The notes below the pieces were generated by a model. That model worked only from the letters and a program-made list of their open reading frames with translations, was not told the DNA's origin and did not search any database. A DNA stretch of 64,000 bases. Origin: Oceanospirillum sp048265165 (lineage in GTDB: Bacteria > Pseudomonadota > Gammaproteobacteria > Pseudomonadales > Halomonadaceae). Every line of letters begins with the position of its first letter. The first letter of the stretch is position 1. Positions 7,491-15,538 of this stretch are shown here, piece by piece. The position numbers were made by a program, and so were the translations under genes. The stretch covers positions 682,001-746,000 of the forward strand of contig NZ_JBLXCD010000002.1 in NCBI RefSeq assembly GCF_048265165.1, in the 5' to 3' direction.

Positions 7491-10055
7491 ATGGCTGAGG
7501 CCACTGTAAAGCTTGGTATTCGGGCGAAATTGGTCGTCTTATTTCTGTTGATCAAAGTGATCCCTCTGGTGATTTTGGCATTGTTAGCCTGGCAGGGTGT
7601 GGTTTACCTTGGTGAGCGTCTGAATGACGAAACGCGTCAACTGAGCAGTGAGGTGCGTCTCACTGTAGAGGATATGGCGGATACCTTCAGTCAGAAAGCA
7701 GAGCGAGCTCTGAATGATCGTGCCCGTGAAGAGCTGGAGCGCCTGACCACAGACACCGCCCGTGACGTTGCCCGCTTTTTGTATCAGCGGGATGCAGACC
7801 TTAATCTCGCTGCCGCTCTGCCCATTGAAGAAGATAGCTTTCGCCGTTTTGTCGAACATCGCAGCAGCCGGATCATGGATGCAGGGGCGTGGCAGCTGTC
7901 AGAAGATGGCAGTGGCTGGGTGCCGGCGAATCCACCGCCGCCTGATGCCTCTGATGCTAAATCCAGCAACGCTGAAAACCAGCAGGATTTTCATTACCGG
8001 CCCCCGGAAAGCGTACAACCCACCCTGCAGATTCCTCTGTATCACGAAATAACCTTCATTGGTCTTGATGGCCGCGAGCGCGTCAAAGTGCAAACCTCAG
8101 ACCTGTTACGAGAAGGCCTGCAGGATGTTTCCAAGCCAGAAAATACCTATGCCAAAGCGGAAGACTACTTCGCAGAGTTAAAGGATCTGAAGGCCGGTGA
8201 GATTTATGTCTCCGATGTCATCGGTCCTTATGTACCCTCCCGGATTCTGGGCCCTGCAACACCGAAAGCCGCCGATAAGCGTCAGATTCCTTTTCAGCCG
8301 GAGCAGGAAGCCTACGCTGGCCGTGAAAACCCTGCCGGTAAGAAGTTTCGCGGCATTATTCGTTGGGCAACACCGGTGAGCCGTAACGGTAAAAAGATTG
8401 GCTATATCACGCTGGCATTGAATCACGATCATATTCTGGCTTTCACCGACAATCTGAAACCCACTGAGAAGCGCTACGCGCAAATTGCAGATGCCAGTAG
8501 TGGTAATTATGCCTTTATGTGGGATTACAAAGATCGGAATATCGCCCATCCGCGACATCACTCTATCGTTGGTTTTGACCCAAAGACAGGTCAGCGAGCG
8601 GTTCCCTGGCTGGAAGCTTCTATTTATGAAGGTTGGCAAAAAAGCGGACGGCCGCTAAGGGAGTATCTGGCCGATATACCGGCTTTTGACCAGCAAACCC
8701 GCAGTAAAAAGCCAGCTCTGGAGCTCATCAGGCAAGGGCAGTTGGGCCTTGAGTGTCGCTATCTGAATTTTGCACCCCAGTGTAAAGGCTGGAACGATCT
8801 TACACGTCAGGGAGGCTCAGGTTCTTTTCTGATTCATTGGACAGGTGTTTGGAAGCTGACGACTGCCGCAACGATTCCTTACTTTACCGGGCACTATGGC
8901 GATACGCCCCGAGGTTTCGGTTTTGTCACCATAGGTGCCAATATCGATGATTTCCAGCAGCCTGCAAAAGATACTGTTGCCCTTATGGAAAGTAAGCTGG
9001 AGGAGTTTACGGCCCTCCTTAATGAGCGTCAGAAAGAGCTTAGCGGCTTGATTAATAAGATCGTGGCCGATGTGGCAATGGAGTTGACCGTTTCCACCGC
9101 CATCATGGTGATTATTGTGGTGGTTATCGCGGTTTGGATGGCATCCATGATTACCGGCCTGGTGCGCTACTTTACTTCAGGGCTGAATAAAATTGAGGAT
9201 GGGGATTATGGATTCCGTTTTGAAGCCCAGCGTAATGATGAACTCGGACAGTTAAGTCATGCCCTTAATGGCATGGCAGACAGCGTAGAGGCATCCTTTG
9301 AAGTTTCAGACCAGGCCCGCAAAGATGCGGAGCAGGCCAGTCAGATGAAAAGTGATTTTCTTGCCCGTATGTCCCATGAGTTACGTACTCCGCTCAATGG
9401 CATTATGGGGTTTGCAGAGATATTAAAACTGGATGATGAGAACGCTGAAACCCGTGAGTATGCCGATATTATTCATCAAAGTGGCAACCATTTGCTGAAG
9501 CTGGTTGATGATATTTTGGATCTTGCCAAGATGGACGCAGGTCAGCTGACGTTAACCCCCCATGAAGTCAGATTGCAAAACTGGTTAACCCGCTTTATAG
9601 CTGTGCACCGTGGCGGCGCAGAGCGCAAGGGACTTCACTTAGCGTTGGATATCACATCCCTGCCATCGGATTTTACCCTGTATATTGATGATACCCGTAT
9701 GCGGCAGGTGTTGAATAATCTTGTGGAGAATGCCATCAAGTTTACTCAGCAGGGCAAGGTTGAACTGTCTGTATCCGAAACAGAAAGTAGTGTGATTTTT
9801 GATGTTAAAGACAGTGGAGAAGGTATTCCACCGGAGGCACAGGAGTGGGTTTTTGAAGCTTTCCGTCAGGCAACAGAGTTTGTAAGCCGCAGTCATGGCG
9901 GAACCGGGCTCGGCCTCAGCATTGTACGTGAGCTTTGCCATGTTATGGGGGGTGAGGTTGAACTGGTGAACTCTACTCTTGGGAAAGGCAGTCATTTCCG
10001 GGTTGTTTTGCCACGGCAGGACGCACCGCCGGAAGAGTCAGACGATACCTGCTGA
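7491..10055 (+). CDS. Membrane sensor histidine kinase with large periplasmic domain
   Basis: 854 residues. A first membrane helix (about 14-36) is followed by an extracytoplasmic sensor of about 490 residues. The second helix is at about 528-553, then a HAMP linker containing NKIEDGDYGFRFEAQRNDELGQL. The HisKA box FLARMSHELRTPLNGIMGFA has the phospho-accepting His near residue 629. The HATPase shows the N box NLVENAIKF, then DSGEGIP and GGTGLGLSIV. There is no receiver domain and no response regulator beside it, so the partner is elsewhere. The sensor region is unusually long and shows no Cache or PAS motif that I can name. ATG 7491 follows GGAG at 7481-7484. The downstream DUF6482-like gene is 65 bases away. 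Confidence 0.9.
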   Translation: MAEATVKLGIRAKLVVLFLLIKVIPLVILALLAWQGVVYLGERLNDETRQLSSEVRLTVEDMADTFSQKAERALNDRAREELERLTTDTARDVARFLYQRDADLNLAAALPIEEDSFRRFVEHRSSRIMDAGAWQLSEDGSGWVPANPPPPDASDAKSSNAENQQDFHYRPPESVQPTLQIPLYHEITFIGLDGRERVKVQTSDLLREGLQDVSKPENTYAKAEDYFAELKDLKAGEIYVSDVIGPYVPSRILGPATPKAADKRQIPFQPEQEAYAGRENPAGKKFRGIIRWATPVSRNGKKIGYITLALNHDHILAFTDNLKPTEKRYAQIADASSGNYAFMWDYKDRNIAHPRHHSIVGFDPKTGQRAVPWLEASIYEGWQKSGRPLREYLADIPAFDQQTRSKKPALELIRQGQLGLECRYLNFAPQCKGWNDLTRQGGSGSFLIHWTGVWKLTTAATIPYFTGHYGDTPRGFGFVTIGANIDDFQQPAKDTVALMESKLEEFTALLNERQKELSGLINKIVADVAMELTVSTAIMVIIVVVIAVWMASMITGLVRYFTSGLNKIEDGDYGFRFEAQRNDELGQLSHALNGMADSVEASFEVSDQARKDAEQASQMKSDFLARMSHELRTPLNGIMGFAEILKLDDENAETREYADIIHQSGNHLLKLVDDILDLAKMDAGQLTLTPHEVRLQNWLTRFIAVHRGGAERKGLHLALDITSLPSDFTLYIDDTRMRQVLNNLVENAIKFTQQGKVELSVSETESSVIFDVKDSGEGIPPEAQEWVFEAFRQATEFVSRSHGGTGLGLSIVRELCHVMGGEVELVNSTLGKGSHFRVVLPRQDAPPEESDDTC

Positions 10056-10120
10056 TCTTATGTCGCTCCGATTCAGTGTCCATGACGTATAGGTCTGGAA
10101 ACTGAACTGAGGATGGCCTT

Positions 10121-10438
10121 ATGACAATCAGTCTGAAAAACCTTCAAAAGCAGGTAGAAATCGAGAAAGTTATTATTCACTCACTGGACTGTGCCCTGTA
10201 CCAGGTTTCGGTGATTATTCACGGGCAGGAGCTATACCTTGCTGACGAGCAGGGAAAACTTCTGCGCAGCCATAACAAGATGAGCCTGCAAACGCTATTT
10301 ACCGGACTACCGGTGAAGCGGATGGTGCTTCGCCAACAGAGTGCCTACGATGAGATGGTGGGGCAGCCTTTACGTGCTGGTGATAACTGTCTGGAAGTAT
10401 CACTCGGTAACAGCGAAATGGGAACTGTAGACCGCTAA
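10121..10438 (+). CDS. DUF6482-like conserved protein
   Basis: 105-residue soluble protein without membrane segments. The pattern of a short N-terminal helix, a beta segment (CALYQVSVIIHGQELYLADE) and the C-terminal VLRQQSAYDEMVGQP resembles the DUF6482 family known from pseudomonads and relatives; I rely on memory for this family. Function unknown. It is codirectional with the kinase before it and panE after it (66 bases), so cotranscription is possible. Confidence 0.7.
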   Translation: MTISLKNLQKQVEIEKVIIHSLDCALYQVSVIIHGQELYLADEQGKLLRSHNKMSLQTLFTGLPVKRMVLRQQSAYDEMVGQPLRAGDNCLEVSLGNSEMGTVDR

Positions 10439-10504
10439 AGCATTGAAACCTGCTTTCGCCGGACTAAACTGTCAAGCTCAGTTTAAAGCCAAGGCGGAGC
10501 AAGC

Positions 10505-11422
10505 ATGAGAATTCTGGTGGTCGGCGCAGGTGCTGTGGGTATTTTATTTGGTAGTCAGTTGCGGCAACAGGGTGTGGATATCTCACATCTGGTACGCCCC
10601 AAGCGCGCAGCTGAACTCGCGGAAAAGCCCTTTGAAGTTTGTTTGCCAGAGGCGGAATTTCAGCTATCACCTGCATGCCTTACCCAACCGGAACTGGCAG
10701 CCGCTGCTGCCTTTGATCTGATTATTCTCACCAACAAAGCCTACGGATTGCCTCAAGTGATAACGGATGTTGCTCCTGCAGTGGGTGACAACACCTTAAT
10801 CCTTCCCCTGCTCAACGGCCTTCGCCATCTTGACCTGTTAGACAAAGCTTTTGGTGCAGAGAGAGTATTGGGTGGTATCGCTAAAACTGTCGCTACGCTT
10901 AAAACTCCGTGGCAGGTTCGAGTTGCCACTGGCTATAACAGCATCACTGTTGCGGCCCGCCAGCCTTCTCAGCAAGCTGCGGTAACGGAGATCATTCAGC
11001 TGTTCCAGCAGTCCGGTCTTACCGTTGAACAGACCGACGACATTATGGGGCAGATGTGGGATAAATTCTGTCGTATGGCAGGCTTAGGGGCGGTGAACTG
11101 TCTGCTACAGGGGAACGTGGGTGAATATATGCAGAGTGATCGCGGCGGCGAAATCGCCCTGCAGATCTTTGATGAATGCAGTCAGGTTGCTACTGCCTCT
11201 GGTCACCGACTGACGGAAGAGTCAGTACAGGGCTTTCAGCGTATCCTCACCAACCCCAAATCCAGCTTTAACTCCTCCATGTATCGTGACATGCGTAATG
11301 GCTTGCCCATCGAAGGTGACCACCTTGTCGGTGATATGGTTGTCCGGGGCAAAGAGGTTGGAGTCGCCACCCCAATGCTCGAAATTGCCGAGACCGTACT
11401 GCAGGTTTATAGCCGGCGCTAA
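10505..11422 (+). CDS. panE: 2-dehydropantoate 2-reductase (ketopantoate reductase)
   Basis: NADPH-dependent reduction of ketopantoate to pantoate for pantothenate and CoA synthesis. The dinucleotide-binding motif MRILVVGAGAVGILFGSQL opens the protein. LNGLRHLDLLDKAFGAERVLGG, KFCRMAGLGAVNCLLQGNVG and FNSSMYRDMRNGLPIEGDHL, with the conserved S-S-M-x-x-D and E residues, are the ApbA/PanE C-terminal substrate domain. The 305-residue length is typical. The other pantothenate genes of this window (panBCD) are nearly 40 kb away. Family paralogues acting on other 2-keto acids exist, so the substrate assignment is probable rather than certain. Confidence 0.85.
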   Translation: MRILVVGAGAVGILFGSQLRQQGVDISHLVRPKRAAELAEKPFEVCLPEAEFQLSPACLTQPELAAAAAFDLIILTNKAYGLPQVITDVAPAVGDNTLILPLLNGLRHLDLLDKAFGAERVLGGIAKTVATLKTPWQVRVATGYNSITVAARQPSQQAAVTEIIQLFQQSGLTVEQTDDIMGQMWDKFCRMAGLGAVNCLLQGNVGEYMQSDRGGEIALQIFDECSQVATASGHRLTEESVQGFQRILTNPKSSFNSSMYRDMRNGLPIEGDHLVGDMVVRGKEVGVATPMLEIAETVLQVYSRR

Positions 11423-11767
11423 CTTCACGCTTTGCAGCCACAGGGCGGGCAAGGGGGTTTTGCATTTCATCACATATCAGGCGCAGCTTTGACCGCCTGC
11501 GCTCACATCCGCTTACCGTTCCGGCCATCAATGCGGAAGTCCATTTTCCATCCTGAATCAGACTTTTTTATAGCCACGGTAACTTCTTGTTTAACGTGAT
11601 AAAAAGTCTTAAATGTCAGCAAAAGACCACAAAACTACCATAAATGGTCAACTTCACAGTTGGCTATTGTCGCTTATAGTCGATAAAATAGTAACCAAGG
11701 GGTCATTAGTGGCCCAGAAGTAAACTAAGTGCTGCTAGGTAAATACCAGCAGACAAAGGAGCATCGC
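11423..11767. other. Gene-free region before the toxin-antitoxin-like pair
   Basis: 345 bases with no credible ORF and falling G+C toward the right, marking the change from backbone to accessory DNA. The promoter of the pair presumably lies within 11640-11750. I see no duplicated ssrA end or other attachment repeat in it. Confidence 0.4.
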
Positions 11768-11935
11768 ATGAGCGCGCATGTTGCTGAGCTGAGAAACAGC
11801 CCAAAACAGGTACGCAAACCTGTCAAAATGTTTGACCGTGATCGGGTTGAAAAGTCCCTCAACGGTAAAATTACCGAAATTCCAAAAGGACTCTCTTTTG
11901 AAGAGTTCTGCGGCTTAGTTAAGAACGCTAAGTAA
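11768..11935 (+). CDS. Putative antitoxin-like small protein
   Basis: 55 residues, mostly polar and charged (RKPVKMFDRDRVEKSLN and a C-terminal GLSFEEFCGLVKNAK), with AAAGGAG at 11755-11761 ideally placed before the ATG. It sits 16 bases upstream of the gene encoding a toxin-like protein, the usual antitoxin-first order. I do not recognise a DNA-binding fold. The antitoxin role is inferred from size, order and partner only. Confidence 0.55.
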   Translation: MSAHVAELRNSPKQVRKPVKMFDRDRVEKSLNGKITEIPKGLSFEEFCGLVKNAK

Positions 11936-11951
11936 TCCTGAATAGGTCTGT

Positions 11952-12347
11952 ATGGGTACGAATTATCGTGCATCCTTTGGGGTGCAGTTTCAAAAGGAGT
12001 TTGTGAACTACCCGCTAGACCAAAAGAAAGCTGTCTATGAGTTTGTACAGACTTATCAGGAACATGGCCTTGGTGACTTCAGTAGGTTTCAAGGAAAGAT
12101 TGCCGCAAGTTGGCGTAATGCGACTCCTGAAGATGAAGCCTACGCCAGAGAACATAACCTCTGGCATTATCACGTAGGGTTGCCGATTTATGAGCCGTCG
12201 CAATACGGTGATTACATGACGTCTGACTGACTGCTCCACTTTAAGTGGGAAAGCAACGAACACATTATCTTGGTTGATATCTTCCAGTACAGCCAAAGCA
12301 GCGGGAAATTCTACCTGCCCAGCCCTACATACTTGGCAACAGAATAA
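11952..12347 (+). pseudogene. Toxin-like gene interrupted by an in-frame TGA
   Basis: The frame runs from ATG 11952 for 92 codons (GVQFQKEFVNYPLDQKKAVY, then FSRFQGKIAASWRN), reaches TGA at 12228-12230, and stays open in the same frame for 38 more codons to TAA 12345-12347. The post-stop part (LLHFKWESNEHIILVDIFQY, then FYLPSPTYLATE) reads as a natural beta-strand-rich C-terminus of a small RNase-like toxin, and TSD-stop-LLHF suggests that TGG (Trp) became TGA. The stop is followed by C, the context most prone to readthrough in bacteria, so a low level of full-length protein is possible. Whether the 92-residue form is active is unknown. Confidence 0.65.
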
Positions 12348-12371
12348 ACCACCTTGCGGGGTGGTTCTTTT
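12346..12371 (+). terminator. Intrinsic terminator after the toxin-like gene
   Basis: AACCACC / GGTGGTT stem with a TTGCGG loop followed by CTTTTT. It begins at the distal TAA (12345-12347), not at the premature TGA. This supports the longer frame as the ancestral gene. Confidence 0.8.
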
Positions 12372-12420
12372 TCGCCTGTATATCCTAGGGTGAGGTTTTA
12401 CCGATACTCACGGGGGCAGT

Positions 12421-12534
12421 ATGAATCAGAATCGTAAAGCAGAGCTAAAGCGTCTAAAAGCCGTACAGTTTCAGAAGGCCGCTGCTAAGTTTAAAGAGGC
12501 TGTTAGGGCTGGCTCGGTTAGAATTATTAGCTGA
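12421..12534 (+). CDS. Possible 37-residue basic small protein
   Basis: Reads MNQNRKAELKRLKAVQFQKA and ends with SVRIIS. It is highly basic and helical in character, without a membrane segment. A GGGGG run four bases upstream is a poor ribosome binding site. The last 8 bases overlap the 3' end of the convergent membrane-protein gene. It may be a remnant or a chance ORF; no family is recognised. Confidence 0.3.
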   Translation: MNQNRKAELKRLKAVQFQKAAAKFKEAVRAGSVRIIS

Positions 12535-13369
12535 TCTCATATGCGGCCTGCAAGTCGGCTATTTTTTTAATGAGGGTTTCAAGTTGACCTTTTGCACTGC
12601 TCAGCTCATTTTCATGAGCATCATCTGAATAAAACTTATTCGTTGTTTTTAAAATTTCGATGTTGAAAATGCTTCCTTTGATGTCTCTTCTTATTGACTT
12701 TAGTTGACCTGTAATCTCTATAAGTGTTTTTCTTAATTCTTGCCTTTCAGGTCGGTTAAATTCTTTTTTTGTAAATTCTATTTCACGTATGTAACCATTT
12801 ACTGCGCGTGTATAACATGTTGATAAAAATAATATTTCAGATACCTTTTGCGTTAGCTTATCTGTTTTTTTTGTAAATAAATCATAGAGTTCCAATGATT
12901 TATTATATACCTCATTAGTTAACTGAGAGAATTTTTTAAGCTTGGATAGTTGTTCATCAGCTGACAGACTTGCGATAAGAACCTCTTCCAAATCTTCTGT
13001 CCTTTCTCTGCTATGGCGGCTTTCACCCTTTTGGTGTAGATAAGATAAACCGGCGAATATCACACCTATACCCGTTAGAATTCCACCAAAGTAGCTGCCA
13101 AAGTTAGCTAAATCATTAGCATCGGTACTAAAAGAGTTGTTCCAGTAATATAGGCTTATTACCCCTATAACTAATGTGATACCAATAAAAATAGGGGCAT
13201 ATAGGAGCAATTTCGGCTTAATTTTGGCAGAAAACCAAACTAGAAAGTGGGCGACTCTTTTTAAAGAAGCCCTGATTACACCGGCCACATGAATCGGCGC
13301 ACTCAGCACTACCCCTATCAAAATTAAGGCTGTCAGCTCATAAGGGCTTAATGCTTCCCAGATGCTCAA
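12527..13369 (-). CDS. Unknown membrane protein with C-terminal coiled-coil region
   Basis: 280 residues. Three hydrophobic segments lie at about 11-32, 53-78 and 88-112, and the third (FGSYFGGILTGIGVIFAGLS) resembles the membrane-anchoring motif at the front of putative AbiC-type abortive-infection proteins (recalled family feature). The remaining 165 residues are charged, helical and coiled-coil-like. Codon use is clearly more AT-rich than the flanking housekeeping genes, which suggests transfer. It lies in the accessory patch downstream of ssrA, a frequent integration hotspot. A phage-defence role is only an inference; no nuclease or other catalytic motif is visible. Confidence 0.6.
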   Translation of the reverse strand: MSIWEALSPYELTALILIGVVLSAPIHVAGVIRASLKRVAHFLVWFSAKIKPKLLLYAPIFIGITLVIGVISLYYWNNSFSTDANDLANFGSYFGGILTGIGVIFAGLSYLHQKGESRHSRERTEDLEEVLIASLSADEQLSKLKKFSQLTNEVYNKSLELYDLFTKKTDKLTQKVSEILFLSTCYTRAVNGYIREIEFTKKEFNRPERQELRKTLIEITGQLKSIRRDIKGSIFNIEILKTTNKFYSDDAHENELSSAKGQLETLIKKIADLQAAYEIS

Positions 13370-13415
13370 ATCTAACCCCCTGATAAATCAGCTTTTTCCT
13401 ACAAAACTTTAATCT

Positions 13416-13554
13416 AACCTTCCTGATCCCTTAGCCGATACGCAGGAACCAGCGAAATAGCATTTTTGCGGCAATTACCCAGTTTTGAGTTGATCCGCTT
13501 GCAGCAAATTTAAGATCGAATATTTATACGGCTAAGGCTATCACAGGAAAGGTT
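13416..13554. repeat. Long imperfect inverted repeat between ssrA and the membrane-protein gene
   Basis: The left arm at 13416-13440 (AACCTTCCTGAT then CCTTAGCCG) is mirrored at 13525-13554 (CGGCTAAGG then ATCACAGGAAAGGTT), allowing a few gaps. Similarity continues outward (CTTTAATCT versus CTTTATATC) and weakly inward (TTTGCGGCAA versus TTTGCTGCAA). The whole 139-base element could fold into one long stem. It is not a terminator (no T tract). A miniature mobile element or recombination site is possible. Confidence 0.55.
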
Positions 13555-13570
13555 GATATAAAGGTACAAA

Positions 13571-13605
13571 AACAAAAAAGGCCCAGCTGTTTCCAGCTGG
13601 ACCTT
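13571..13605 (-). terminator. Terminator of ssrA
   Basis: Minus-strand hairpin GGTCCAGCTG / CAGCTGGGCC (loop GAAA) followed by CTTTTTTG, 8 bases beyond the mature tmRNA 3' end. Confidence 0.9.
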
Positions 13606-13612
13606 CGATGTT

Positions 13613-13971
13613 TGGTGGAGGTGGGGGGAGTCGAACCCCCGTCCGCCAGTCCTCTGCCATCGGCTCTACATGCTTAGTTTCGTTTTTTAGTTTAACGCTT
13701 GGCACTCCAACGAACAGGATTGCCTAGCGCGAGTCTCGAAAAGTTTTAGAAGCGCGGCCTGAGACGGACGTTGCTTCGAGCCTGTTTCGCGGGCTCATAC
13801 CTCGTCTAGAAGATACAGGCATCTTCCGTCTGAGGGAGCAGCAATTAAGCTGCTAGAGCGTAGTTTTCGTCGTTTGCGACTATAAAATTGTAACGCGGTA
13901 TTTACGAGATACGTTACCCTCTCGACATGCACCTCAGGGTTTGAAACCGGCGTCGAAGCCATGTCACCCCC
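13613..13971 (-). ncRNA. ssrA: Transfer-messenger RNA
   Basis: Rescues stalled ribosomes with SmpB and tags the nascent peptide for proteolysis. The 5' GGGGGUG pairs with the 3' CACCUCC ahead of ACCA (CCA encoded, complement of 13613-13615). The T arm GGGGGTTCGACTCCCCC is intact. The tag reading frame (complement of 13845-13877) resumes at GCA and encodes ANDENYALAA-stop, identical to the enterobacterial tag. Mature length is about 359 nt. A -10 box TAGAAT (complement of 13985-13990) lies just upstream. smpB follows upstream on the same strand. Confidence 0.97.
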
Positions 13972-13984
13972 AAAGAAGTGGGGC

Positions 13985-13990
13985 ATTCTA
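13985..13990 (-). promoter_or_regulatory. -10 box of ssrA
   Basis: TAGAAT on the minus strand, 14 bases before the mature tmRNA 5' end. A -35 element is only weakly visible. Confidence 0.5.
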
Positions 13991-14028
13991 ACAGAATTCC
14001 CCTTTGATTGCCTAATTATAAGGCTATC

Positions 14029-14511
14029 TTATCCTGCGTGTTCCCGCACAATACGTTGTTTCTGGCGACCCCAGTCACGGTCTTTCTCAGTCGCGCGTTT
14101 GTCGTGCAGTTTTTTACCGGTTACCAGTGCGATCTCGCATTTTACTTTGTTATTTTTCCAGTACAGAGCGGTTGGCACACAGGTGTGACCTTTCTGCTGA
14201 ATTGCTGCAAAGATTTTAGCGATCTCTTTCTTATGAAGTAAGAGCTTCCGGTTGCGGGTTGGTTCCGCAAGAACATGGGATGAAGCGCTGATTAATGGGG
14301 TAATGTGCGCGCCCATCAGCCACACTTCCCCTTTGTGCATAATGACGTAGCCCTCGGTAATCTGGACCTTGCCTGCACGGAGACTTTTTACTTCCCATCC
14401 ACCCAGAGACAAGCCCGCCTCGAACTTTTCATTGATATGAAATTCGTGGCGTGCACGCTTATTCAGAGCGATGGTTGAGCTGGTTGCTTTTGCTTTCTGT
14501 TTCTTAGCCAT
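14029..14511 (-). CDS. smpB: SsrA-binding protein SmpB
   Basis: Binds the tRNA-like part of tmRNA and mimics the anticodon arm in the ribosomal decoding centre during trans-translation. 160 residues: the OB-fold begins IALNKRARHEFHINEKFEAG, with GWEVKSLRAGKVQITEGYV characteristic, and ends in the basic tail GKKLHDKRATEKDRDWGRQK that becomes helical in the mRNA channel. It is adjacent to ssrA on the same strand, as in many bacteria, and divergent from ratA. Confidence 0.97.
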   Translation of the reverse strand: MAKKQKAKATSSTIALNKRARHEFHINEKFEAGLSLGGWEVKSLRAGKVQITEGYVIMHKGEVWLMGAHITPLISASSHVLAEPTRNRKLLLHKKEIAKIFAAIQQKGHTCVPTALYWKNNKVKCEIALVTGKKLHDKRATEKDRDWGRQKQRIVREHAG

Positions 14512-14701
14512 AGATCTTATTATAAGGCTAAGAAAGGCAAAGGGCTATCAGGCGAAACCGTTAAAAATCAAAATCATGCTACAATTCTGCCTTTAAGTGG
14601 ACAGTAGCTTCTGTTGCTGCCCGATTTTGCTACCGATTTGACCTGTTTGCTGTCGGCTTTTCCCCGGCAGGGTCAAGATGAAGAGAGCGAGAGCGTCATA
14701 A

Positions 14702-15136
14702 ATGACAACGGTGACCCGAAGCGCGCTGGTTATGCATTCCGCCCGTGAGATGTATGACCTGGTAAATGATTGTGAGTCCTACCCGAAATTTCTTCCCTGG
14801 TGTGGCGGTGCTACGTTGATTGAGTCATCCGAGAGCCATATGGTCGGTAGGCTGGAGATCTCCAAGGCGGGCATTAAGCACAGCTTTACCACCCGTAATA
14901 CGCTGGAGGCACCGCATCATATTCATCTGCAACTGGTGGATGGCCCTTTCAAAAAACTGGAAGGGGACTGGCGATTTGAGGCGCTGTCAGATGAGGCTTG
15001 TAAGGTCACTCTGACCATGGAGTTTGAGTTTGCCGGAAAGCTGTTAAGTATGGCTCTTGGTGGGATCTTTAATCAGGCGGCAAACACGATGGTTGAAGCA
15101 TTTTGTAAGCGGGCGGACGAGGTTTATGGTCGATAA
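14702..15136 (+). CDS. ratA: RatA-like START/polyketide cyclase family protein
   Basis: 144-residue START-type protein. NDCESYPKFLPWCGGATLIE and FNQAANTMVEAFCKRADEVYG are the family hallmarks. E. coli RatA was reported to bind 50S subunits and block 70S formation, while the eukaryotic homologue Coq10 binds quinone, so the true role is unsettled. Divergent from smpB (190 bases) and overlapping rnfH at its 3' end, the conserved smpB/ratA/rnfH/bamE order. Confidence 0.9.
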   Translation: MTTVTRSALVMHSAREMYDLVNDCESYPKFLPWCGGATLIESSESHMVGRLEISKAGIKHSFTTRNTLEAPHHIHLQLVDGPFKKLEGDWRFEALSDEACKVTLTMEFEFAGKLLSMALGGIFNQAANTMVEAFCKRADEVYGR

Positions 15137-15437
15137 TATGGATGCTAAGCAGATTCGGGTAGAAGTTGTATATGCACTACCGAATGAGCAGAAGATTATA
15201 GAGCTTTACGTTCCTGAAGGCACAACTGTACTGCAGGCAGCAGAACGCTCTGGCCTGAGCCAGCATTACCCTGAGATTGATTTAGCCACTGTTTCGCTGG
15301 GGATTTTCAGTAAACTGGTTAAAGCGCCGAAGGAGCAGGTTTTAAGGGAAAATGACCGGGTTGAGATTTACCGTCCACTTATTGCTGATCCCAAGAAAGT
15401 ACGGGCCAACCGCGCCGCTAAACAGAAGAAAACCTGA
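15126..15437 (+). CDS. rnfH: RnfH family (UPF0125) protein
   Basis: Ubiquitin-like beta-grasp protein of 103 residues. VEVVYALPNEQKIIELYVPE, then DRVEIYRPLIADPKKVR is the defining motif. Sometimes found with Rnf electron-transport genes, but here and commonly it is paired with ratA; function unknown. The open frame extends upstream into ratA. ATG 15126 (overlap of 11 bases with ratA) or ATG 15138 are both possible starts; neither has a strong ribosome binding site, which suggests translational coupling to ratA. Confidence 0.88.
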   Translation: MVDNMDAKQIRVEVVYALPNEQKIIELYVPEGTTVLQAAERSGLSQHYPEIDLATVSLGIFSKLVKAPKEQVLRENDRVEIYRPLIADPKKVRANRAAKQKKT

Positions 15438-15473
15438 TCGGTTAAAGATGTGCTTACTGGAATCCTGTAAAGT

Positions 15474-15504
15474 CCCGGGGCTGGCTTTGTTCGCCGGCCC
15501 GGGG
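15474..15504. terminator. GC-rich hairpin between convergent rnfH and bamE
   Basis: CCCGGG-g-CTGGC can pair with GCCGG-CCCGGG across TTTGTTC. There is no T tract on either side, so intrinsic termination is uncertain, but the position between converging genes fits a transcription barrier. Confidence 0.4.
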
Positions 15505-15538
15505 AGCTTATAAGTAGCCCAGTTTACTGGCTTATCGC

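Noticed and set aside
13409..13560. Integron attC site
   Set aside because: The left end resembles RYYYAAC, but the right end does not fit GTTRRRY and the inner L boxes are not recognisable.
11423..13612. A duplicated ssrA 3' end marking an integrated island
   Set aside because: No second copy of the tmRNA T-arm/acceptor sequence was found in the patch, and no integrase gene is present, so an island with attachment sites cannot be claimed.
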